64,000 nucleotides of DNA, taken from NCBI GenBank assembly GCA_021234155.1, contig JAJEKV010000004.1, positions 9,550,109-9,614,108 on the forward strand, in the 5' to 3' direction. The stretch comes from Isoetes taiwanensis. Its lineage: Eukaryota; Streptophyta; Lycopodiopsida; Isoetales; Isoetaceae. The translations under genes and the position numbers were made by a program. Under the pieces are notes generated by a model. That model had not been told where the DNA came from. It saw only the letters and a program-made list of their open reading frames with translations, and did not search any database. Numbering within the stretch: position 1 is the stretch's first letter; the number at the start of each line of letters is the position of its first letter. Of the stretch, positions 1 to 10,729 are shown piece after piece.

Positions 1-769
1 AGGACAGTACTACATCAGGATCTCAAAGGAAATGTAAAAATACATCAAAAGTTTGAATTCTTTTGCTCAAGGCATGCCAATTTGAAGTTTATAACAATGC
101 CTAGAATAGTATTACATCAGGATCTCAAAGGAAATGCAAAAAAACATCAAAAGTTTAAAAGTTTGAATTCTTTTGCCTAAGCATGCCAAAAAGTAAAATA
201 TAGAAGCCATTCTTCAAATAGGAGCCTATACTCGTTCCTCTTAGAGCCATATCTACCTATTCTTTATGCCCAGAGCTTCCCAAAAATCTCTGATAGCAAA
301 AGCCCCTTTTTCGCAAATGCCCTTTTTTTGTTCAAACTTACAATCAGGTTTTTGTTTTTGGTTTGTTTTTAATGCATCTGATGGTTTCTTGGCATGATTC
401 AGAGTGATTCCGGGATCCTTAGGCCATGATTAGCAAAAAGTGTGATGTATGCACATAGCTCTTCTATGCTGTCAAAATATGGCCGCATCACGCTAAACAA
501 ATAAGAATATGCTGCCCCCCAACCTCTTGAAGTAGATTTGAATTCACAAGAATTCTTGATGGTTGCCAATGTGGAAAATGGTTGGCAACATGGGTTTTCA
601 TGAGAAATAGGAGCAAGGTAGTATGGTAGGTAGGCCAAATGATGTGCAAATGGTCATGGAAGTATGAATGTCGTGGACCTGCATAACAAATAAATGTATG
701 GTTAGCAAAATAGAGTTACCATATGGAGGCATGATGGCAACTTGAGATGAATTGTTGGAAATGATGTGT
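1..769. repeat. AT-rich DNA with an 80-bp direct repeat
   Basis: Two similar stretches, about 8-80 and 107-190, share the run 'catcaggatctcaaaggaaa' followed by a caaaagtttgaattcttttgc block. They are an imperfect direct repeat with some internal insertion. The remainder to 769 shows no coding region I can support; the short open frame on the minus strand at 399-638 has no recognisable domain and is probably chance. Confidence 0.6.
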
Positions 770-1110
770 ACATGATGCGGACATCATGGGACATATGAAT
801 GACATGATAAGAAGAAGGATACACTTGTGAACTCATGATGTGGACATGATAGGACATGTGTGTCCATGGCAAATGAGATGTATATATGGAAAATGATGTG
901 AAAACATGGCAAATGAGATGTACAGATGGAAAATGATGTGGAAACATGGAAAATGAGATGTGCACATGGTGTGGACATGATGGGGCATATGTGTGCATGG
1001 CAAATGCGATGTGCAGATGGAAAATGATGTGGAAACATGGCAAATGAGATGTGCAGATGAAGAATGATGTGGAAACATGGCAAATGAGATGCACACATGG
1101 TTTGAACATG
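770..1110. repeat. ATG-rich minisatellite
   Basis: The stretch is built from variants of 'catggcaaatgagatgt' and 'agatggaaaatgatgtgga', repeated with irregular spacing of about 20 to 60 bases. The periodicity keeps three minus-strand frames open at once (702-1248). The resulting His/Ile/Ser-rich peptides are a by-product of the repeat, not a gene. No terminal structure of a transposon is visible. Confidence 0.75.
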
Positions 1111-1497
1111 ATGGGATGATGGCAACATAATAGAATGAGATGTGTATGACGTGTTCATATGTGCAAACATGGTCTGCTGATGAGCACATGTATTAGTGTA
1201 GTACCAAAGTAAAGTCTTGCTTTGGACTAACTCATGGGAATGGTACATGCTTCATCCAACTCCAACCCTATCAAGTATGAATCGTCCAAGTAGTAGGATG
1301 CAGATAACTTGTGTTTGCATCAAGATAAGTGGCAAAAGAATATGCCACAATGCCATGGCCTGCTCAAAGATGATTGTACTAGCATATAAAAGTGGCAAAT
1401 CTGATGTAACATAGTAATACCTGCTATATTGACATGATCCAATCAACTCGTTGTTCTTATTTGATGTTGCACATTTAGATAAGAAGCTGCTCATGTC

Positions 1498-2497
1498 TCA
1501 TTTCTCAAGTTCAACTACATAGTCATGCTCAAAACTAGTCATAAAATTAACTCCTTCATGCTCACCACACATAGGATTGATTTTTTTATCATTTTCAAAC
1601 TTTTTGAGACAGTCACAAAGCTGAAATTTGGGACTGATCAGATCTGTACAAGCTTCATACACTATCACATCATCTAAAACTTGCATTTCTAGCTCAAAAG
1701 TTTTCTTCATATTATCTAAGAAAGTATAATTCTGCAATTGAGGCATGTGCAAATCATCCCCACCTGAGTTTTCAGTTTATACATGTTTCAAAACTAAAAA
1801 CTTCATAATGTGAGCTGCTATTATGACTGCCATGACATTCAAGTCCATGGAACCTATCTTTAGAGCATTAAAATAGTGAGAGATCAATGTTTTCCACTTC
1901 TAATTCACACAAAAATTGTTCATAATCATCCTCAAATGCTTGAATGGTATAAAAATTCTCATGCATTTTAGCATTTTCTTGTAACATTGAAATGTGATCT
2001 GAAACCATGCACAAAGTAAACAAGCAAGTAGGAGTAGTCCATTCTACTTTGTACCTTTTGCACTTGAGCATATAGGCATGAATTTTTTCTACGAAACTTG
2101 GCACCCCTTCATTCTTCTTCAAAACGATTGTTGGCAGCTCTTGAATGATCTTCTCTTCTGTGATTGGTATTCCAAATCTCTTGATGAAGTTCCTTTTGAG
2201 TTCATCTCATTCATGTACTTTGTAAGTCTTTTGGTAAATCCCAGATGCAGTCTGACATGTACTTCTGTTTGATTCATCGTAAGATGGACTAACACAAAAA
2301 TTTCTTGCCAGAGTTGGTTCCCTTGCCAAAGCATTGTCAAGGATCTTTTTAAATAAAAGTAAGCTTAGCAGATGCCTTAACTCATGGACATAGCACAGGC
2401 ACCTATGAACATTTTGTGCTTGATCTTTGGAAGGATGATCCGAACTTTTGATATGCAAGTGCTTGAGAATAATAGAGAGAACTATAGAATATAACAA
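1498..2497 (-). pseudogene. decayed unrecognised coding stretch
   Basis: Successive minus-strand frames (2497-2207, 2340-2119, 2122-1868, 1752-1498) overlap or abut and have protein-like composition, with charged and aromatic residues and motifs such as FVEKIHAYMLKCKRYK and DDYEQFLCELEVEN. They look like one coding region broken by frameshifts and stops. I do not recognise a family. It lies tail-to-head with another decayed coding stretch on the plus strand, so both may belong to one degraded transposon, but no terminal repeats support that. Confidence 0.3.
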
Positions 2498-2506
2498 CCC
2501 CTATTT

Positions 2507-3590
2507 TTGATGCGTTGGTGGATGATCAACCACAACTACCAAAGGCAACTAAGAGAGCTCACATCAAAAGTGTTCAAACACACAAAGAAGACGTGGAATG
2601 AGTTTTCAATACGTAGAAAACAACTATTTGAGGATATTTTGGCCAATGTTATACTTAACAGTAGTGGTGGTCTTCAAGGTTATAGAGGTGGAGTTTATGA
2701 TGGTTAGTACTTTCTCTACTATGGTAACTCTATTAAGGTAAGAAGAGAGAATGCGACAACTCTATTTGAACTCATGGACATGTTTGAGAACTGTAGAGAG
2801 CCTAGTTGAATGTCCTTCCTGGTAGATGAGGTGCCAGATTGGACATCATTTGTCCAGGGATACTTGTTGGATGGTAAGGATGCATTAACAAGGCACTCTA
2901 AGCCATTTCAATTTAGTTCTAGGTTAGAGATGGAATACCAGTGATGCAGTACAAGTGGAGGCTATCTGATAGGTTGTGGATGCATATTTAAGGCATTGAA
3001 ATATGGCAAAGTATCCCTAATGGTGAATTATTTCTTTCTAGAGGTGAGCCACAGCCGCATCTTTCTTTCAAAAATGTTAAAGACTCTAGCCTACTAGTGA
3101 AGGGCATTATGGAATACATAGCACACCAAGAGAAGATACAAAATGGAAGTCACACATCACTACATGGAATCCGAGTATTGAAAAAAAGTTATTGTCATGT
3201 TTAGAGATAGAACAACCATGTGGTGCAAAGATAAGAGATGGTTTCCTGCCGGAGAGTAAGTGGGAGGGTGTTATCAAGGAGCCTGTATGTTTAGAAGAGT
3301 CGAGCAGGGTCGCCAATGGCTCCAAGTTGTTTGTGACAGGCAAGATTTTAAAGTTGATGTGGTTTGACCTTCTTGAGTGGATCCTTTCAAGGACATCAAG
3401 GAAGGCTGCTTTGTGCTAGTCAGATCTAATGATGAAGATTGTCCAATATGGTTAGGGATGGTAGTCATTGATATTACCACCACCATGCCTGATGGCGAGA
3501 AAACTGTCCTGGATTCATAGTTCAATATAAGGAGGCCATTGGCATGCATAAGAAAGAGTACTCCAACTGCGAAAATTTTGTCACGTGTAT
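2507..3590 (+). pseudogene. decayed coding stretch, unknown domain with a BAH-like tail
   Basis: Reading the plus strand from the ATG at 2507 and allowing frameshifts and stops (stop after GGVYDG at about 2704, another after ENCREPS at about 2807) gives a long, coherent protein-like sequence. Motifs visible in order are QLRELTSKVFKHTKKTWNEF, GGLQGYRGGVYDG, FLVDEVPDWTSFVQGYLLDG, TTMWCKDKRWFPAGE and KEGCFVLVRSNDEDCPIWLG. The last piece resembles the start of BAH-type modules, but that is only a resemblance. I cannot name the family. Several stops make it non-functional as it stands. Confidence 0.4.
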
Positions 3591-4439
3591 ATCTTCCTAT
3601 CCATCTTGCTTCAGTTCAAATTCCATAATCTAAAGTTTTTTTTTTTATCTCAAGTTACAAATTCCAAAAGTTAGTTATCCCAAGACTGTCAAAATTTCTG
3701 ATACACATTGAAAATTGTCTGTTTCGAGTCTACTTGTTTAAAAATCTATAGTAAGCAAAGAAAGCATCTAAAACTCCCGAACTTATATAACAAGCATCCG
3801 CTGATACTCTTCTCTCACCATTCCAAGTTTGAAAAGTTTTCACTGCATAGATATCAAGATATAGATATGCGAACTTGGCAGTTCCAAAACTGATAAAATT
3901 TCAGAGACATTTGAACTTTTTGCAATTTCCTCCATTCTAATCCATCTTTTGCTTGACGATTGATCACCCTAAGTGATCTAGAGGTCCTGAACACCCTTGT
4001 GATAGGCACTTTCATGAGGTTGGCTTGGTAGCCAAGATTTAAGCTAACATTTTGGAGGTCTTACCGAGATGCTTTCCTAGTAGATATTCTCGTGGCTATT
4101 GAGCAATTAAGCCTGCATGTTCCTGATGTTCAGAGTATTCTTGATGGTCTTTGAGTGCCTAAAGTTTGGATAATGTGATGGAGCAAGTTCTGAAGGCAAA
4201 ATGTCGCAGCAACCAATTCCCATACAAGTTGATGTGATTTTTGGAATGGCAATGCCTCTTTGAAGAACCTCAGTTTTATCTTCATAAATTTGAAGACTAT
4301 TTTGATGATTATGATAAAAATCGAGGAGAAAAGATTGATGTATTTGGCAAGTGAATGAAGGAGGAAGCAAGCCATTGGTTATGTTCTCCATTGCCAATAT
4401 AGCTGTCTACATGATATTTGATCTGACTGGTGATCTACA
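3591..4439. other. no recognisable feature
   Basis: AT-rich sequence between a decayed coding stretch and a truncated LINE. Open frames here are short and lack motifs. The minus-strand frames at 4107-4397 have no recognisable domain. Confidence 0.5.
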
Positions 4440-5631
4440 ATCTGTTGTCTACCTGCCATCCTATGTGGAGGTGGTGTATACTTACATGTACCTGGATATA
4501 GAGTTTCCCACTACCACATACTGGGACACTTCTATTCGATTGCGGGTGATTGCCAGTTGGAGGCACTTTAAGCAATGCAGAACAACAGCTACAAAGCAGA
4601 GCTGTATGACTGATCCCATCTGTCCCACTTGTTCAGGGTTTTGGTGGAACCTGTTTTTTATATGGGATCAAAGTCTGGGGTCCGGTCATATCCCCAGCCA
4701 CGTGGAATGAATTGGAGCAGGTACAAAAAGACTGTTCCATATCAGATCCCCCTGCAGAAGATCGATTTCTTACCTCTTCAATGGGCCGCACTTGACCGCT
4801 ACTTTCAAAAGATGGCAGGTATGGGCAATGAACATCTCCCCAACCTGGCTTATACTGTGGCCATGGGCCCGCAACGCCTCAAGGCATGCTAGAAAGAGAG
4901 GCGAGCACAGTGATTCTCCAGATGGGACGACAAGAGCATAGGTGCATCCAAGTTGAAACTGAAGCAGACCACCATCAGTTGTGGCAATACCGAGATGCTT
5001 GCTTCTTCAGCAAGCTTTGGAATACTGGTGCCCTTGATTATGTTAAGACAACACACTATAAGGTCTAGATCAACCCCATGCTTGCACGTGGTCCACAGCG
5101 CTACCTCCGTGCACATTTGCCACTGAAAAAGCGTAGATTGATAGCTTCCATTCGCACAGGTGCGCATCACTTGCGAATTGAAACAGACAGATGGGGCTCG
5201 GAAAGCAGGGGAGGATAAACTGTGTTTATGCTACCAATAGGGTGCTATTGAAGATGAAATCCACACTCTACAGCATTGTCCGACATTTAATCACATTCGC
5301 GCCAACTATGCTCAGTTGGTCCGGCCTAACCAGCAGCTGCATGCACTAGGATATAACGTCAGTGGGCTCGCTAGGATCTTATCTCTAAGACATCATGGAT
5401 GCCCACACTCGGTTATGTCCTTGAACGCGGCACGGAGACACATCATGATGTACCATTGTCATATATCATTGTACAGTCAGCATACCTATTACTGCCCAGG
5501 TTTTTCCCTCGAAAACACTTCAGGACAAGGGTTTTTTAATCTTAGCAGTAATATGCTTTGTTGTATTCCTTGTTTGGGTCTCATAGGCCAATTGGTCTCC
5601 GCGGACGAGAAAAATCAATTCAATTCAATTC
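4440..5631 (+). mobile_element. 5'-truncated LINE, family X, copy A
   Basis: This is the 3' part of a non-LTR retrotransposon. It begins within the reverse transcriptase thumb region (a degenerate YLGVEF-type motif, here YLDIEF, near 4491) and ends with a cysteine/histidine zinc-binding tail after RRLIASIRTGAHHLRIET (5130-5180). Frameshifts and stops abound. The 3' UTR (5505-5612) contains 'tttttccctcgaaaac' and 'ccaattggtctccgcggac', also present at the ends of the copies near 14,820 and 34,990. The terminus carries a short aattc repeat tail (5613-5631) instead of poly(A). Its 5' truncation is typical of LINE insertion. Confidence 0.8.
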
Positions 5632-6033
5632 GAGGCATGCATATCCAATTGAATATGAATATTACGCTTTGAGAGGAGTATGTTGCACGCACATATCAGA
5701 GAAGTGCGTTCTCCATAAACTATTGCAAGATGGTTGAGAAAGAGGTCGCCCTCCAGTGGCTTCTAGAATTGCATTTACTTCTTTCAAATATTCCTTTTAG
5801 ACATAATGTTGTAGCAATACTTTTTGGATTATTCTAACATCATGCTCGTTCATTGGATTTATGGGGCATTGGTTGAGACATGGATCTTACAAAACTTTCA
5901 AAATCTGGATTTCAAAGAGTGTTTATTGCCACAAGTGAACACCTTAGCTCCACTTGTAGCTTATTCCCAATATCTATAAAATGATGTCTTGCTCAGTCCA
6001 AGAATCCATCTTGATGCTTTCACATATACCTTC
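5632..6033. other. no recognisable feature
   Basis: Short spacer between the LINE copy A tail and the Copia LTR. No open frame or repeat that I can support. Confidence 0.5.
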
Positions 6034-6432
6034 TGAAGATTTTCAAGACAAATTTAGTTGCATATTCCCCAAGCTACAACAATGCTAGAGACTTGTTTAA
6101 GATACACTACAATTCAATGTCAATATCATAGGAATTTAATTTTATGCTATAAAATTCACAAGGACGAATTTCACTGTAGCAGAGCCTCGAACTACTGTAG
6201 CAATGGGAAAATCAGGAAAATGCACTAGATAAATTTTATTCAACCAACCATATACATTGCTTGTTCCCTTGTTTTCCCCTAGGAAGGAATCCGAATGCTT
6301 CTCATCTTGCTCCGATTGAATTTTCTTCCCTTTAATTTATACTACTGTGACGTATTCGGGTGGGGAGTGTATGGGCTAGTTTTTATCAAAAGTTGTTGAA
6401 GCCGTGACTGTTCTATAGGACTGTTTAGATCA
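6034..6432 (-). repeat. Copia long terminal repeat (3' LTR of the 3' half)
   Basis: On the minus strand the repeat runs from TGATCTAAAC (6432) to ATCTTCA (6034), so it has TG...CA ends. It is homologous along its whole length to the LTR at 26,068-26,440, which is next to a primer binding site. The two differ by substitutions and small indels (for example 'cctaggggaaaacaagg' here against a shorter form there), so they are not freshly inserted. The bases flanking the two LTR outer ends do not match as a target-site duplication. Confidence 0.8.
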
Positions 6433-6934
6433 AATTCCGACCAAATAATATGCTGGCCCATGGTCACGACTACAATCCAACCATTTTAACTAGTTATTAG
6501 TATCACTATGCTTCATACCCAAATTTTAACCAGGTTAAACCTAGTGTTCTTCAATTTCTATAGCTTATGCAATTTCCTTCTTCTATTCTTCTTTCTTGAA
6601 TATAATTCCATGACCACAATAGTCTTCATTCCCCCTCCATGGAATGATATTCAACGTTATCAAGTTTAAATCTGCAATACAAACCTGGCTATAACTACTA
6701 CAATTGCATGCACTTGCAATTTTCAACCTGTATATTCACAAATTAATATTCAGTCTGACTCTATTTTCAAATAACCCATTATTTGGTCTTGTAACTGCAT
6801 GTACTTAAATTTCTTTTGAACCTGTGGCCAAAGAAACAAACAGATATCTACCACTTGCATCTTCTTTTGGAATTTACTACAGTCCTTCAACCACCTGCAC
6901 CTTCTTCTGAAATTTACTACAATCCTTTTCTGAG

Positions 6935-7736
6935 AAAGGTATAATTGCTCTTATGATCATATTTTGCACTTATAGTCCCTAACAAATTCTGGAACTTCTG
7001 AAATTTTGTCACTGATATAGCTTTAGTCATAATATATGCCATTTGTGCATCTGTACAGTGATATATCATGATGCAGCCATGTCTCTAATGTAATGCACAT
7101 GTAACTCAATGTGTTTTGTCCTTTCGTGCAAAACTGGGTTTCTGATAATTGAGATACAACTCATACTATCTGAAAACAAGACGGTTGAGTTTGCAGCATG
7201 CCTAACTCATCTAATAACCTCATAACCCATATAATTTCTCTTGAGGTCAAAGATGCTGCTTTATCCTCGGCTTCTGCAGTAGACATTGCTATGCTTTCCT
7301 ATTTCTTACTTCTCCAAGAGATGCATCCTCCTCCCAGCCAGCATCAAAGTATATCCTTGTTGCTATAACAAACACCATAATCTTGTGTTCCCTTCAAAAA
7401 CCTCAAGATTCTTTTGCAGCCTGCCCGTGTTGCTTTCTCGGATTGTTCAAATACCTACTAAGCATATTTACTCCAAACGAGATGTCTGGCCTTGTACAGT
7501 TTGGACATATATAACAAGCAACCAACTAAATCTCTGAAAGGAACCTTTGCCATTTGCTTCAACTCTTCTTCATTTGCAGGACATAAGTCCAGGCTAAACT
7601 TCTGACCTTGCACTAATGGTGTATTGGCCTCCTTATACGAAACCATACCGAATCTTTCAAGCATTCCTTGTATATTTTCCTTTTGAGTTAATGTCAATGT
7701 TCTTTTAACTCTATCTCTTACAACTTCGATTCCCAA
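6935..7736 (-). pseudogene. Copia reverse transcriptase C-terminus and RNase H, broken
   Basis: The minus-strand frame 7736-7458 begins MGIEVVRDR and reads the Copia motif QKENIQGMLERFGMVSYKEA followed by VPFRDLVGCLLYM, the end of the RVT_2 domain. Downstream, around 7291, the RNase H motif AMSTAEAE continues with [15 protein letters not shown], the usual Ty1 RNase H signature in which STAEAEY carries a catalytic Glu. Frameshifts and stops follow towards 6935. It would have replicated the element's RNA; it cannot now. Confidence 0.85.
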
Positions 7737-8265
7737 GAATTTTTGTAATACTCCTAATCTGCCATCTCAAATCTGCCCTTCAATACTGTTTTACACTTGT
7801 TCAAGCATTCCATTTTGTTAGAAACCAATACAATCATCCATGTACAATGTAATAATGCAAAAATCATCTTCAAAACTGAATTTGTACCTTCATTTTTCAG
7901 TTTTACAAATCCATGCTCCTTCAGAAAATTATTAATGCACAAGTACCATTTGCGTGGTGATTGCCTCAACCCGTAGACAGCTCGTTTGAGCTTCCATACT
8001 TTATCTCCTTCTACTTCAAGACCTTTAGCTGGTTGCATATATATCTCTTCTTCTAACTTGGCATTCAAAAAGGCTGTCTTGACGTCTATATGGTGTAGTT
8101 CCAAATCATTTGCATATGCCAGCAAAGTCCTAATGCTTGTCAATTTAATCAGTGGAGTGAATGTGTCTTCAATGTCCTTTCTAACAAAGACGGAAGTGAA
8201 TTTGATTAGGAATGATCTGCATGAACTTTCATCTCAAGATATGAGTTAGGCGGCCTCCTGTTGTA
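7649..8265 (-). repeat. tandem reverse transcriptase unit, copy 1 of 3
   Basis: This 617-bp unit encodes on the minus strand the core of a Copia reverse transcriptase: LHHIDVKTAFLNAKLEEEIY (containing the motif with the first catalytic Asp), then VWKLKRAVYGLRQSPRKWY. The frame 8143-7754 is open, but the second catalytic motif (normally YVDDM) is replaced after a frameshift. It differs from the other two units at a few sites, for example a single-base shift near 7911. Confidence 0.9.
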
Positions 8266-8882
8266 CGAATCTTTCAAGCATTCCTTGTATATTTTCCTTT
8301 TGAGTTAATGTCAATGTTCTTTTAACTCTATCTCTTACAACTTCGATTCCCAAGAATTTTTGTAATACTCCTAATCTGCCATCTCAAATCTGCTCTTCAA
8401 TACTGTTTTACACTTGTTCAAGCATTCCATTTTGTTAGAAACCAATACAATCATCCATGTACAATGTAATAATGCAAAAATCATCTTCAAACCTGAATTT
8501 GTACCTTCATTTTTTAGTTTTAACAATCCATGCTCCTTCAAAAAATTATTAATGCACAAGTACCATTTGCGTGGTGATTGCCTCAACCCGTAGACAGCTC
8601 GTTTGAGCTTCCATACTTTATCTCCTTCTACTTCAAGACCTTTAGCTGGTTGCATATATATCTCTTCTTCTAACTTGGCATTCAAAAAGGCTGTCTTGAC
8701 GTCTATATGGTGTAGTTCCAAATCATTTGCATATGCCAGCAAAGTCCTAATGCTTGTCAATTTAATCAGTGGAGTGAATGTGTCTTCAATGTCCTTTCTA
8801 ACAAAGACGGAAGTGAATTTGATTAGGAATGATCTGCATGAACTTTCATCTCAAGATATGAGTTAGGCGGCCTCCTGTTGTA
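8266..8882 (-). repeat. tandem reverse transcriptase unit, copy 2 of 3
   Basis: Exact-length (617 bp) direct repeat of the preceding unit with only a few substitutions. The join is seamless, with no LTR or other sequence between units. The open frame 8760-8371 repeats the Copia reverse transcriptase core. Near-identity shows the amplification is much younger than the decay of the element. Confidence 0.9.
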
Positions 8883-9501
8883 CGAATCTTTCAAGCATTC
8901 CTTGTATATTTTCCTTTTGAGTTAATGTCAATGTTCTTTTAACCCTATCTCTTACAACTTCGATTCCCAAGAATTTTTGTAATACTCCTAATCTGCCATC
9001 TCAAATCTGCTCTTCAATACTGTTTTACACTTGTTCAAGCATTCCATTTTGTTAGAAACCAATACAATCATCCATGTACAATGTAATAATGCAAAAATCA
9101 TCTTCAAACCTGAATTTGTACCTTCATTTTTTAGTTTTAACAATCCATGCTCCTTCAAAAAATTATTAATGCACAAGTACCATTTGCATGGTGATTGCCT
9201 CAACCCGTAGACAGCTCGTTTGAGCTTCTATACTTTATCTCCTTCTACTTCAAAACCTTTAGCTGGTTGCATATATATCTCTTCTTCTAACTTGGCATTC
9301 AAAAAGGCTGTCTTGACGTCTATATGGTGTAGTTCCAAATCATTTGCATATGCCAGCAAAGTCCTAATGCTTGTCAATTTAATCAGTGGAGTGAATGTGT
9401 CTTCAATGTCCTTTCTAACAAAGACGGAAGTGAATTTGATTAGGAATGATATGCATGAACACTTTCATCTCAAGATATGAGTTAGGCGGCCTCCTGCTGT
9501 A
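8883..9501 (-). repeat. tandem reverse transcriptase unit, copy 3 of 3
   Basis: Third direct copy of the 617-bp unit. It shares with copy 2 the substitutions that separate them from copy 1. It adds private changes: a stop in the frame near 9200-9230 and a 2-base insertion near 9461. It ends at about 9501, where homology stops in the middle of the reverse transcriptase; the upstream part of that domain is not present. Confidence 0.85.
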
Positions 9502-9616
9502 AACCCCTGAACATGGTGATGGCGGGGAATTCTGCACCGATTTTGGGCCTGGAGAAGGCTGGGCCAGGGATTCATGTCAGAAAGGAGGCAAGGACATATC
9601 CAAAAGCTGCGTCAGC

Positions 9617-10249
9617 TTGGCGCTGGATCTTCAAGAGCCAATTTTTAGCCATGATGTATCCAGTAGGCAGCCGGTGGATTCCCAAGAGCTGGCTTTTGGA
9701 AATTCGGATAGGATGGAGAATAGAGAGGTGGTGCCCAGCTCAATGCCACCTTTGGAGTCTGTAACTTTGCCATCCTTGGTTGGTGTGAATAGTAATTTGC
9801 TGCCAGAAGACCCCTTTCAGACATGTGCAGCTTCCCCAGAGGTCATGCCTCAATCAACACGAGCCCCAGCTCCTCATGCATGGAAAGGTAATGACACTGT
9901 TGCCCGTCTTTCTAGGCCTAGGTTTTCTGATTGGATTAGGCAACCGTTGCAAGCAGCAAGTGCAGAGAAAAGTTCTAGGGTGACAGAGGCACTGCTTATC
10001 TTAGAGCAGAATAACAATAAGGATTTGCAACAAGTTTTTAAATCATTACCTCTTGTTGTAGAAATCAATCACCAGAAGCATGTGCAGTATGCAGAGAATT
10101 TGGTTGCATCTTCGATATTCAAAGCTCTCCAAAAGAGTATTCAAAGCTCTCCAAACTCCATGCCCATACTACTTGTAGCATCTCACATTCCACCAGGCAA
10201 TATTCTATGGACTCCTCTTCATCTTCACACATGGGGCAGAGAGGGCTGA
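9617..10249 (+). CDS. unrecognised 210-aa open frame, probably a retroelement remnant
   Basis: The longest plus-strand frame in this part. It contains PAPHAWKGNDTVARLSRPRF and DWIRQPLQAASAEKSSRVTE with ordinary amino-acid composition until about residue 165. After that it runs antisense through the LINE zinc-binding region of the minus strand, so its C-terminus is fortuitous. The junction near 10,117-10,155 contains a duplicated 'attcaaagctctccaaa'. It may be a LINE ORF1 linker fragment. I see no zinc knuckle or RNA-binding motif to prove it. Confidence 0.3.
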   Translation: MALDLQEPIFSHDVSSRQPVDSQELAFGNSDRMENREVVPSSMPPLESVTLPSLVGVNSNLLPEDPFQTCAASPEVMPQSTRAPAPHAWKGNDTVARLSRPRFSDWIRQPLQAASAEKSSRVTEALLILEQNNNKDLQQVFKSLPLVVEINHQKHVQYAENLVASSIFKALQKSIQSSPNSMPILLVASHIPPGNILWTPLHLHTWGREG

Positions 10250-10722
10250 CGTTATTGTCTGATTTGGAGACTAGATGATTGACCCTTGAGACACTGTGGA
10301 TCACTTGCCAAAGAAAGGTGTTGATAAGTGGGGGCAGGTATTTCAGCCAAGCATTTCTCCATATGTTTTTAAGGCTATCCTCCGTGATCATTAGTTCCCA
10401 CTTGGTATTCACAAACTTATTTGGCTGTATAGAGGGGTGCAAGACCCATAGACTTTGATCACCTCTATTTATTGTGTTTGGAAGTACTATAACCACACAT
10501 TCCCATATTATTTTGTCTGCCTCCTTTAAACCAAAATGGACTTGAAATGCTACCCAACTGGCACTCTCCCATATGCCACCGAGCACAGAAGTCTATTCCC
10601 ACTGGAGTCCACCATGGAGAGGAGGTCTCTGCTTCGAAATTGTTGGTGTCGAGCTTGAATAATTTCTTTATGGCATTCCAAGCTGAAATCAATCCCTTCA
10701 GGAAGGGGAAACTTCTTTGCAT
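10119..10722 (-). pseudogene. LINE reverse transcriptase zinc-binding domain (zf-RVT) fragment
   Basis: Minus-strand frames 10722-10465 and 10586-10119 overlap and together read a typical plant LINE C-terminus. WNAIKKLFKLDTNNF is followed by IWRNAWLKYLPPLINTFLWQ and the zinc-binding stretch CPMCEDEEESIEYCLVEC, which matches the Cys-x2-Cys...His/Cys pattern of the family. A one-base shift divides the two frames. No reverse transcriptase core precedes it, so this is a dead fragment. Confidence 0.75.
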
Positions 10723-10729
10723 GGCTTAG

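Larger units (their letters stand above)
6034..9501 (-). mobile_element. 3' half of a Copia (Ty1) retrotransposon
   Basis: Minus strand, 5' to 3': three tandem copies of part of the reverse transcriptase, the reverse transcriptase C-terminus, RNase H and an LTR. Gag, protease, integrase and the first part of the reverse transcriptase are absent here. A Gag-to-integrase half with a matching LTR lies at 23,460-26,440 in the same orientation. The two could be remnants of one element split by later insertions, or two deletion derivatives of one family. Missing target-site duplication and a missing piece of reverse transcriptase favour rearrangement. Confidence 0.85.
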
